DNA of 64,000 nucleotides from assembly GCA_003024175.1 (NCBI GenBank), contig MDYQ01000043.1, forward strand, positions 62,001 to 126,000, read 5' to 3'. A program made the position numbers and the translations under genes. This document shows positions 44,434-54,800 of the stretch, in pieces. A model generated the notes under the pieces. That model saw nothing but the letters and a program-made list of their open reading frames with translations. It did not search any database and was not told where the DNA came from. The stretch is from Planoprotostelium fungivorum (lineage: Eukaryota; Evosea; Variosea; Cavosteliida; Cavosteliaceae). Each line of letters starts with the position of its first letter. Position 1 is the stretch's first letter.

Positions 44434-47400
44434 TCATCTACCGTTTGCCTGTTCCATCCATCGTGCCCTCCTGATCAACTCTTGAATCGATCCCATCTTC
44501 TCTTGAATCTGATACGGCTGTTGTAAGACATTGTAGTTTCCATCCAAATACATGGCTCTCGACAAAGAAATCGGTGACAGCGACTCATCTTCGCGATAAT
44601 GCATCTGCTGCCATCAGCCACCGCCAACATCATCATCATCTCACCTGCTGCGATCGTGGTGTGAACTGCTGCTCATCACCGAACCCATCATCCAAATCTC
44701 TCAGGTGCACGCCGATGGCTTGGATGTCCAACAGATCCACCGTCTCACCTTCTACATCTCTATCAGCCTTATCGTTCGATCTTCTCAACTCACCTTCGTA
44801 TTCTAACGGGTGAGGTGTGCTCGGCGTCTCTGGAGGTGGATGGTTGTCCAAGTGAAGCAGTTGTAGACCCCTTCGAATGGGAGTCGGCGCCACAGCGTAA
44901 CGATCTTGAAGGGGAGTGAGGGTGGACCTCTTGCTTCGATTCAATTGTTCCATCAACCTCTTCTCCCACTTGATGGCGACCACTTCATCGGCCGCGTTCG
45001 GTGTGTCGAATTCCTGCGAAGGCGTCAGCGATGACTCTGCTGTTTGTGGACTCACGAGAATGAATTCGATGATCTCTTCTTTACCGGCCGGCACTTCCAC
45101 GTAGAACGTGTCGGCGGCGAGAGTGCACGCCGATTCAGAGTTGCGATTGATCTTGACGAATTCACATTCGTATTGGTATCTCACTCTCAGTCCCTTGACT
45201 TCCGGCTGACGCTTCAACATGGGATTGATCTGTTCTCTTCAGCTGACGACTCATACGAAATATGTCTCACCTTGTACAATAACAGGAGGTGTCTGCAGCC
45301 ACCCAGCAAGAGGTGCTTCTCTTTGTTGTTCCACACCTGCCCGTTCGTCACGTCGGTCGTTGATATTCATCTCACCTTCCCCGTGATCGATCGATCTTGA
45401 TCAGACGGTGACTGCCCGACAGGTCCCTTCCTCCATGCGAACACGGCGTGAAACGGACTCGTCTGCTCTTCAGAAGCTGTGATGCCCCACGAGTCGAGAG
45501 AGAAGGGAAAATAATGGCCGGGCGACGTCCTGTGATTGTAGGTGGTAGGCGAGTCCTTTCTGAGTCACACACTTGATCCGATTTCGTTCTCACCTTTCCG
45601 CTGGGTGTCATGCTCCTCCGTCTACGTTGTTGTGCGGCCGAGATCGATGGATCCACCTTCTGAACGTACTGCACTCGTCAGAGACATCATTATCCTCGTC
45701 TTCACCTTCTTCGGTGACGGCGTGTGGTTCAGCGAGTTCTCTTTACCCTCTCCCTCGACTCGATTCACTTTGATCAGAGTTCTCTTCGTTCTCTCGTTCG
45801 TCTCCGGCGTCTTTGTGGCCTCAGCTAGGGTGGGCTCTGTACTTCTCTTGTCCTCCCACAATGTGACACTGTCACTCATGATGGAGAAGGGTGACACTGG
45901 ATTCTCCACAAGAATGATCCTGGAGACGTCTAATTCTTCCGTGGAATCAGCCTCGACTTCTCTGGACGGAGTCGCTGCATTGCGTTCGTTGACGATCTGT
46001 TGTACGTCACGTGATTGTGTGAAAGATATACGTTCACCTTCTGCAAATCTTCTATCCTTCTCTCCAGGGAGAGGATGAGATTGTTCTTTCTCATGGTTTG
46101 CCTCTGATGGTTCTCCTTCTGTACTTCCATCTGTCTCTGCAGGTCGATCACTCTTCCCTCTAACTGTTGATTTTTCGATTGGAGTGGTAAGAGAAAGGAG
46201 TTTTGGGCGTCGGCGAGTGCCTCGATACGATTCATCTGTGATCCGATCCTATTCTCTAACATGCCAAACTCTTGCTTCACCTTTTTTCGCTTCAATTTCG
46301 AAATGTGTGACAGACACAAAGTGTCACCTTCTCACTGAATTTAAGCATGAACGACTTGATCTCCTTCTCTTTCGCTTGCAATCGACTCCTCTCGATCTTG
46401 CGTCACGTCAATCACCGAATTGATGTAAGACAAACTCACTCGAAATTTGACGGCGGAGTAGTTGAGTATCTGTGCAATGTCTGGACGACGCAGGGGATCC
46501 TTTTCGAGCATCTTGAAGATGAGAAACTGGATCTCGGCGCTGTACACCTTCGGCAGTGGTGCCGGCTTGTCCGTAACGATCTTACTATACATCTTGTTAC
46601 CTCTTGTAATCGAAGAAAATGACTCACTTGGCCAGGGCAATCTGATTCGTGGCTAGAAAGGGAGGTCTCTTCGATGCCATCTGTTCGAGTCAGTTTGAGG
46701 TCGATCCACCGTGTCTCCTCCTTCACCTCGTACCTGTGATGGTGTCAGGATGAGAAGATGAGATGGACTCACATGAGACAACCCAAGGCCCAGATATCCG
46801 ATTTCGTATCGTAAGGATGCTCTTGCACCATCTCCGGGCTCACCTGATCTTCCATCAGATGACATCGTCACAGTCTGCATCACTCACGTAGAGAGGTGTG
46901 CCCACTCCAGTGTAGGCAAAATGGGACTGCACATGCTCAGTTGGAGAATAATCAATAGAACACGATACAAGATCATACCTGTGCACTCAGAGCTCTTCCG
47001 AGACCAAAGTCGCCGATCTTGATGTTACCACTGGCGTCTAATAAAATCTGAATCTTTCAGCCATCATTGGATTGGATGAAAGTCATCACATTCTGAGGTT
47101 TGATGTCTCGATGGAGAATCCTATTTTCGTGGAGGCATTCTAAACCCTGTTGAGGTGAGTCATACGATGGAGATGATGGGTGACCTGTGCAATTTGAATC
47201 AGATGCGTCCATAAGGTTTCTTCTGTGAAATGGCTGGAGATGGTCAATACTGAATACGATGATCCACTCACCCGATTTGATTCTTTATCTTCTGGTATAG
47301 ATCACCTCCGGCTGCAAATTCCATCACAATAAACAAGGTCTCATCCTCTACGAATGCCTCTTCCAAACGTATAACGTGGAAATGATCGATCTGACTCATC

Positions 47401-47638
47401 AACTTCGACTGAAATCGTTCAGACTGAAAGATACGAGCAATTTCACCTCATTGAGAGCTTCCTCCTTCTCAGCTGGTGTTATTCCTTCCAGTCGAACCTC
47501 TTTGATTACACATATGTGCCCATCTATCCTCCTTCTGGCTTTATAAACTTTACCATACGAGCCTTTCCCCAATATTCCGAGGATCTCGTAGGTGTCTAAA
47601 AGTGTATCTTCAGGCATCATTACCTCTCTCTGAGACAT
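44434..47638 (-). CDS. NEK-family protein kinase with long C-terminal extension
   Basis: Start MSQREVMMPEDTLLDTYEIL, then a Ser/Thr kinase domain: GKGSYGKVYKARR (glycine loop), CVIKEVRL (VAIK-type lysine), LHRDIKPQNI (HRD motif), IKIGDFGLGRAL (DFG), GVGTPLYVSPE, MVQEHPYDTKSDIWALGCLM and MLEKDPLRRPDIAQIL. The GTPxYxSPE and KSDIWALGC phrasing is NEK-like. A coiled coil follows (KQEFGMLENRIGSQMNRIEA, ERRIEDLQKV), then a disordered Thr/Ser/Pro region and, from about 45560, a beta-rich block (GHYFPFSLDSWGITASEEQT, FHAVFAWRKGPVG, HLLLGGCRHLLLLYK, VRYQYECEFVKINRN, FYVEVPAGKEEIIEFILV) not familiar from NEKs. It ends IRRARWMEQANGR. About 15 introns. The joins between the parts are in frame, so I treat it as one gene. 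Confidence 0.85.
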
Positions 47639-47750
47639 GAGCCGGCAGATGATTCGTCGTCCGTTTGACGAGTGTTTTGAACCCACTGAAATTGGCGGGA
47701 ATACTCGCATTTCTTAGAATTGCGAATAGTAGCCGGAAAACTCGCACCCG
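47639..47750. promoter_or_regulatory. Bidirectional promoter NEK / DESI with E2F-like site
   Basis: 112 bp between divergent ATGs. ATTGGCGGGAA at 47691-47701 is an excellent E2F-type match. Two actcgca repeats (47703 and 47741 areas) flank it. Confidence 0.55.
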
Positions 47751-48786
47751 ATGTCATCACTTCCAGCAACCCAGAGGATGGACCAGGAGGAGGACTTTGA
47801 TGATCGAGTCTTTTTACATGTCTATGATCTGACGAGAGAGATCAACGACAAATGTTGGTGGATGGGTGTGGGGATCTTCCACACAGGAATCGAGATCGAT
47901 GGTAGAGGTATGAGGACATTCATTCGCCTCATTTCATTCGTTCGGGCGAATTGGTTGTATTCATTCGAATGTGCAGAGTATTGGTTTTATGGCCACCTCG
48001 AGCCCTACACAGGCGTCATCGTATTACAGCCGGGTGTAGTCCAAATGAGAAACATGATCAAGAGGTGATCCGATCGTTTCAGTGAATCCCGTCATCACCA
48101 TCCAGACGGATCCTCATCGATCCCCAGACGCTCTCTCTTGTTGGCTCGCACATCGAAAACAAAAGCGGAGACGCAACAGATCATCGACCAATTGACCATC
48201 GAATTCATCGGTAAGAGCTATCATCCCCTGCACAGGTGACGCCTCTCCCCTCTCTTCCCTCCTCATCCTCTCCATAGGAATTGCAATCATTTCTCTCAAG
48301 AGATGAGCCTCAGATTATTGGACAGAGGGATCCCCGGTTACGTCAATCGCGCCGCCTTCCTAGCTTCATCCGTTCTAAGGGTGAGATGTCGTCTTTCATC
48401 ACACATCATGTAGAGGTGATCGTGATCATGATGATGAACATCCGACATCAGGTCATCCCCGAAACGTGGATATGGTGGGTCATGTCAAGGTTCCTCGGAT
48501 CACAGACCAGACAAACCGTAGAGGATTCACCCCAAACCGAATTGGTCGATGAGTCACACGAGGAAGAAGAGAAGTTGACTCGTGAAGAGAGAGAGAGGGT
48601 GCAGACTGTGATGAGAGGTTAGAGATGACGAGATCATCACGCGATGTGTATTGTTCTGAATGTGAGACAGAGTTTGCGATCAAGATAAGTGGATCGCCAG
48701 CGGAGATGCAGAGGAGAGTGACGACGGCGGTGTTCATGCGCATCAATGAGGGAACCATCGTCCGATCGGACGTCGATGTCGTGTGA
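47751..48786 (+). CDS. DESI/PPPDE-family deubiquitinase or deSUMOylase
   Basis: Papain-fold isopeptidase. Start MSSLPATQRMDQEEDFDDRV, FLHVYDLTREINDK, catalytic histidine in GIFHTGIEIDGR, EYWFYGHLEPYTGVIVLQPG, IIDQLTIEFIGKSYHPLHR, then the catalytic cysteine in NCNHFSQEMSLRLLDRGIPG and YVNRAAFLASSVLR. The NCNHFS motif and the following GIPxYxNRxA match DESI2/PPPDE1. An extra C-terminal part (RFLGSQTRQTVEDSPQTELV, a charged helix, then ECETEFAIKISGSPAEMQRR and MRINEGTIVRSDVDVV) goes beyond the compact human DESI2. Eight exons. Substrate preference cannot be read from the sequence. Confidence 0.9.
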
Positions 48787-48997
48787 CGTGTGTTCGATGA
48801 GAAGAGTCTATGCGACCCACGTTACCCACTCGTCACAATAAGACATCAGAGAAGAGGGATAGATAAATATTGTACGAACACTCTTTGCTTTCGATCGTTC
48901 GAAGAGAAGATTTGAGGACGGCGAAACCCAAGTAATGACTATCATTACCTACAGTTTGGGGTTTGGATCAGCGGTATTGTCAACAGGCATTCAACAA

Positions 48998-49068
48998 GCG
49001 TCGATGGTCCAGTGGTAGAATTTCCGCCTGCCACGCGGGAGACCCGGGTTCGATTCCCGGTCGACGCA
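48998..49068 (+). tRNA. tRNA-Gly(GCC), copy 1
   Basis: Acceptor gcgtcga/tcgacgc with discriminator A. The D arm is tggtccagtggtaga. The anticodon loop ctgccac carries GCC, and the T arm is ccggg-ttcgatt-cccgg. No intron, 71 nt. Identical in sequence to the inverted copy at 49464-49534. Confidence 0.97.
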
Positions 49069-49463
49069 CGGTTTTGCTGATTTGATCAAACACTTATACG
49101 ATGTCTGAAGGGGAGGAGGATTCCTTACGATTTTTGTTACATATTGATTTCGGTCACCATATTCGTCGAGTGAGATCTCACATCACAAGACCATATATGT
49201 CGATCGATTAATATTTCGATCACATCGATCATCGCACCGATCACGTCGATCATCACGTCATTGAGACTGAACCCATCATTACATGAATTCAAATCACCAA
49301 CGCTACATTGCACCCGACATACATCTCAAAAGAATTATCTCCAAAAAACTCATCTGATGACGCTGGACGATTGAGTCGAAACGGCTGACAGCCGGATAAA
49401 GAGTTCCCGTTTGTGATCATGCGATAATCGAGCATGGCTTCTCGGATGGATGAGCAAAACCGT
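49069..49463. other. Spacer between the inverted tRNA genes
   Basis: 395 bp with no credible ORF. It contains a cluster of tcgatcac-type steps (49200-49260: cgatcacatcgatcatcgc and similar). Confidence 0.6.
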
Positions 49464-49534
49464 GCGTCGACCGGGAATCGAACCCGGGTCTCCCGCGTGG
49501 CAGGCGGAAATTCTACCACTGGACCATCGACGCT
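49464..49534 (-). tRNA. tRNA-Gly(GCC), copy 2, inverted
   Basis: Exact reverse-complement copy of the tRNA-Gly at 48998-49068. About 107 bp of its 5' flank and about 12 bp of its 3' flank also match the first copy with modest divergence. Confidence 0.97.
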
Positions 49535-49964
49535 TGTTGAATGCCTATTGACAAACCTGCTGATGTAAACCTCAAACTATAAGTGATGATAGTCATTACT
49601 TGGATTTCGCCGTCCCAATATCTTCTCTTCATCCAATCGATGTGACGTAAAGGTGTCAAACACTAATGTCTGAAGTTGCTGCTTCTTCTAATTACGCCAT
49701 CAGCAGCCCTTTGGTCCGCTCTGGTTGATGTATCTATTCTCTGTAAAACGCACGGAATGTTTCTTGTTGTATATCGGACGAAACAGGCTCATCTGCACGA
49801 CAGCACGGTCGTTTATTGGTGCATTTTCAATCTCAGAATCAGTGTGAACAAGTGGAGTTGAGCAAGAGGCTATAGATAATACCAGAGTCCCTCTGATGAC
49901 ATGCCCATATGAAGGCCTTGTGATCTTTGACTGACGGACCCACACGAGGGCTACTCAAGAGTAA
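49535..49964. other. Intergenic flank, no gene recognised
   Basis: The first about 106 bp belong to arm B of the tRNA inverted duplication. The remainder has short ORFs on both strands without recognisable content. It is probably the 3' flank of the ankyrin gene. Confidence 0.55.
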
Positions 49965-51406
49965 CTATACCAACAAAGAGTCACCCCTTTCAGCTGCTCT
50001 TCTGAGCGCTTCGTTGTTGTGGACGGAAGGATCCACACGAGAGTCCTCCAAGAGAGCCCTGATGATGTCGAGGCGGTTCTGGCTGCAAGCCCTTACAATC
50101 ATCTCGTTGTTCCTGACAGATGGATCCACCCGAGGGTTGGCCAGTAGCATTCGTAATATCTCTACGTTCCGTGCACGGACGACAGTTCGGATGGCCTCGT
50201 TGTCTTCTACTGATGGATCCACACGAGGATCAGCCAGTAGGACCTCTATCATTCCGATGTCCCCTCTTGAACATGCATCTCGGATGGCCTTGTTGTCCTC
50301 TATGCATAGATCCACACGAGGAGCGAGCAGGAGAAGTTGAATGATATTGAAATTTCCCTGACTACATGCTCGTTTGAACGCCTCGTTGTCCCTGGCAGCT
50401 GGATCCACACGAGGGTCGGTCAGTAGCATCTCTACTGTTGCAGCATTCCCCATTGAACATGCATTTCGTATGGCCTCGTTGTCCTCTACTGATGGATCCA
50501 CCCGCGGGTCGGCCAGTAGCATCTCAGCCACCGTACTATCCCAGTGCAAACATGCGTCTCGGATAGCCTTGTTGTTCCTGATGGTTGGATCCGTACGGAG
50601 ATCGGCCAACAGTATTCCTACCATGGCAATACCTTTTGTCAAACGTGCGTTCTGGATGGCCTCATCGATTCCAGCGGATGGATCCACACGATGATCGGCA
50701 AGGAGCGCTGCTGAGATGCTATATCCCCCTCCAGATACAGCATTCCTAAAGGCCTCGTTGTTGTTTGCTGATGGGTCCACACGAGGGTCGGCTAACAGCA
50801 TTTGTAAGATGGATGCAGTCTGCCTGGGCATTTTGGACTCTTCACGGGAGAGGATCCAACAAGCTTCTTGAAAGACTCGGTTGTCGTCTGCTATATCGAT
50901 CCTAGGGTGGGCCAGTAGCATCTCTACGATCTCAGGATGCAGATTAGAGATGGCTTTTCTGATGGCCCAGTTATCATTTTCAGATGGATCGAGGTGTGGA
51001 TGAGCCAAGAGTGCTTCGAAGATGTCTCTCGTCAGCGATGACACAGGTCTTTTCCATGTGCACTTCGAATATAGCTCTCGGAGGGGGCTTTTGTCCAATT
51101 TTACGGGTAGACTGATTAGAAAGCGGACTGACTCGAGATAGCCACGTTCTGCAGCGAAGAAAACATCTCTGTGGGACAGTAGTTCAGTAAAGCCGTTGAC
51201 TGAGAACTTAAGAAGATGGTAAATGAGAAATGAGTGTTGCTCTCACCGATCTCCTTCCATAACTTGCAGGTGATACGGAGGATACCAAAGCGTCTATTTC
51301 TGACGCTTCTCGCCGCCGATTTCTGCTGCCTCCTGTGTTCCACCAGCACCCTCTTCAAGATCGCCCTTGTGACATCGTAGCTGGAAGAGATGAATCCGTT
51401 GTTCAT
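49965..51406 (-). CDS. Ankyrin-type repeat protein with F-box-like N-terminus
   Basis: Two exons. Exon 1 (MNNGFISSSYDVTRAILKRV ... RRFGILRITCKLWKEI) resembles the end of an F-box (LxxTCKxW) but is weak. After a roughly 47-nt intron come EIVNGFTELLSHRDVFFAA and ERGYLESVRFLISLPV, then about eleven repeats of roughly 33 residues with the core EMLLADPRVDPSVEDNEAIR and NACSMGNAATV, close to the ankyrin pattern (DNxAxxxACxxGxxxxVxxLL). Copies are very alike, so the array probably expanded recently. The product ends LRRAAERGDSLLV. It probably acts as a protein-binding adaptor, perhaps for substrate recognition if the F-box is real. Partners are unknown. Confidence 0.82.
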
Positions 51407-51842
51407 GTTATAGTCTCTGAGTGTAGAACCTTTTCGAAGCTCGTGCTGCTCCCGAAGTGGGTCTACACCAAACTAAACTAAATTCGTGTGACACAACCGA
51501 AATCGCAAATTGCAGTTTAGCAGCGGGGTACCCACGTTTCGAGCTGATCCCTCCTTCTCTTCTCGATCGTCCACCACCGTGGCGGATACAATCGTGACGC
51601 CAACACCATTCAGATGATCATTCATCTCAATCTCTCTGTATCGCTTGATGATTGCTCATCGCTATCTGTATTGACAATGAAAGAAACAAGAGCAACCTCA
51701 AATTTGAGGTTTAATAGTTCATTGATTCACCCAACAGGGTCATCCTGTTGGTGATGCTCACATGATATGATCATCTGTCCATCAGAGGCAACTTCAGTTT
51801 CCAGGTTTTAAATTTGTTATCATTTAATTCATTCGAGAACAT
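51407..51842. other. Intergenic region with two palindromes
   Basis: 436 bp between the ankyrin start and the rotatin stop. It holds an 18-bp perfect palindrome (aacctcaaatttgaggtt, 51694-51711) and a hairpin with 8-bp arms ccaacagg/cctgttgg and loop gtcat (51731-51751). No credible ORF. Confidence 0.65.
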
Positions 51843-54800
51843 CTAGATCACTTCAATCTTGATCAGACGAAGAACAACACCTTTCAGTTCTTTTGTCCCC
51901 CTCTTCATGAGATTAATGAGCTGCACGTATCGTGGACTCAGCTTTTCTGTTTCTTTCATCTTGATGTACTGTTGCATCTCCTCTACAGCTTGTATAGCTT
52001 GCTTCTTATCCAAGTGAGATATAAACTGCAACCATTCATTATCACTCAAAAGGTCACCCTCACCTTAGCGGACTGTGACAGAATGACCCACAACAATCCC
52101 ACAGAATAAGCTTTTGTAGTGATTTCTTCTGTCATCGATTTCCAGATTAAGATGATTCTATCGATGAACTTCCCTACTCTCTTTCAATCCCATGATGTAC
52201 ATCCACCCTACCTTGTAGCATGATGTGTGGGTGAGTGTCTTTGCAGAAAGAGAGCTGAAGGAGGAGAAGGAAAATGTCAGCTTGGACTGTGGGATCTGAT
52301 GGATGAATATTGCAGAGACAATCGATGAAGCCTATTTTCGTCAGTACTTTGACGTGATGCAATCCCACCGCTCATCTTCAAGATTGAGGCTTGTCCTTCT
52401 GCTGAGTGAGAAAAGTTGACGAGAAATCGAAGCATGGAATGCTGCCTAATCGAATCAAGCTTGTTGTTCATCAAGCTGTCTCGGATGTGCAGCATGATAT
52501 TCGTCTGGATGACATTCAAATCTCTGCCGATTACACGATTCACCTTCTGCATTGCGGAACGAAGTATGGGAGATAGGGCGAGAGACTGCATGCAGAGATG
52601 GATCAGCTGAAAGGTAGTTGCATCCAGCTTTGGCTTGACGGCCACCGTGATGAGAGAGTGAAGAAGGTTCCTCTCCTTATCGTTCTGCTTCTTCTTCGAA
52701 TTCACCATCATCTCTTTGGCGGGCTCACATCCAGACAGAAAATTCTGCATCAGCTTGAGGTAATCTTGAAAGATCTGCTTATCGCTGATGACAATGGGCC
52801 ATGCACTCTTCATCCAATCAACCAACTCCTCTCTTGCCATCATCTATCTCTCTCAATCGATCGTCATCTTTTCCTTCTCAACCACCTTTGCTTCTTTCGA
52901 ATTGTGTAGAAAGTTTCTCAGTAGACTCGTGTAATGGAAGTACATGTCGAGGGTTTTACTCTGAATAGATCAGAGAAGGATGGACGGGTGACTCACGTGA
53001 TTCAAGTTGTGAAGGTATGCGGCGTGAATCTGAGAGAGATATGTACCGATACGATGAATCACGACGTGAATGTAACCCGCTGAATGGAATCAGTTCAAGA
53101 TTGAGATGAATAGCTACCTTCCAAGGCATAGTCTTGTGATTTGAAGCTGACAGCGAATAAGTTGCAGAGGGATACGAGACAGCTCTTGGTATCATCTTCA
53201 TCTCCTCCCTCCTCTGATTGACGTAACACGTCCATCACCTTCTGTGTCAATAGATTGGCTGGATAGATCTCTTCGTCGAATACCGTCGGTTCGTTGATGA
53301 ACTGCAGAGCTCTCTCTTCCATGTTGGATAACTGGAATCCATCAATGGGTGAATGTTTCGAGATGAATCACCATGCGTGAGAGCAGACGAACGGTGGGTA
53401 AGATAACTTTGCTTCGTGTCTCGTCTCTTAATATGAACATGATGTGAAGAATGATTCTTCTTATTCCTCGATCGTAATCTTCTCCTCTCGCTTCTGAATC
53501 GGTCTTTGTTCCGCTCTGTCTTCGTTCGATGTCGCATCCTTGTCATGTAGACTCACCATCTTGCACAGTATACGAGTGGTCACTGCTCGATGAGGCTTTT
53601 TAGTGCGGTGGATCTGAGTCGAACGTCAGAATTTGAATTTCATTATTTCTCTCAACTATCTGAAGGCAGTCATCCATGTCCTTCTCTACGCTCTTACTAT
53701 TTCTGCCGTCGAATAATGTGATCTCCATGATCTGTATTACATTCAACATCCATCCATCTACTCGTGTCGTAAATGTATCGATTCCACCTCGAAGATCAAT
53801 AGGATCGTCTCCTCAGACTCTGTACTCAGTGTCTTTAAGCGTTGAATCATGAGCTTCCACAGTCCATCACAATCGATATCATTCTCTCGAACGACGATGG
53901 TTCGAATCAAGAGGAGCTGTGTCTCCAACAGATAACTCTCCTCTCTGTTCTCTATCTCCCTGATGAGAAGGCGATAGATGTCCCCGGCTTCTCACGGATC
54001 AGAATCGATGTCTACATCATTGTGTCACCTGTTTCAAATCTGCCTGATCGAACGATAGAAGTGAGAGTGAGGTTCGCTTCACATCTTAATGAATGTGGTA
54101 TCGTAACATCGTGAACGAGTGCATCACATATCGATGCGATGGTCCTGAACAAAGATTCCTCCATGTCGTCGATCATGGATCTGAAGATGGCCAGAGCTGA
54201 CGTCTATCCTCCGTCATTCTCATCCGTCTCGATGTATCACAATTGCACTCACTTGTAGACAATGTCTGCCCCTGAATAGAACGTCCCATAAGGTGGCCAG
54301 AAATAAGGATCGATCTCTCACGCCAGCACACAGTGAGGGTGATGATCTGATGCAGAAGAGAAGGCTCTCCATCATTCTACCGTGGTAGCCACTGTCGTCC
54401 TCTGTGAATGTGAGAATGAGGGAGGGGGAGAAAGTGACCTGCGTCCAGATTGGCCAAGGAGATTGTGAATTGAGAGAAGAATGGACTGAGTGAAGAGAGA
54501 TCATCCATCGTCAAGTGAGAGCATAATAGACATACATCCAATTTGAGTCGTGTCATCTTCGCATCAGATAGATCCACCTAATTTGTTATTCAAGAAGGTT
54601 CATCGTCGGTTTCACCTTCTGATTGGATAAGAACTGAAGACAAGAGAAGCAGGCTTCGTTCAAATCGGTAGAATGTTCTATGCTTTTCAGACACGATGTC
54701 TTCATCATTCATAATTCTTTCGTCACACCTCGACTCATGTATACTCTCCTCAGTAATTGCTTTAACGCTTGTAGTGTCTTCAGCTCCACACAACGTGTGA

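Larger units (their letters stand above)
48891..49640. repeat. Inverted duplication carrying two tRNA-Gly genes
   Basis: Arm A runs about 48891-49079 and arm B about 49454-49640, with a spacer of about 375 bp. Outside the identical tRNAs the arms share blocks such as gaagagaaga, gacggcgaaa, aagtaatgactatcat and aggcattcaacaagcg, with scattered substitutions. Shared 5' flank and 3' cacggttttgct show that the whole unit, not just the tRNA, was duplicated. Confidence 0.88.
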
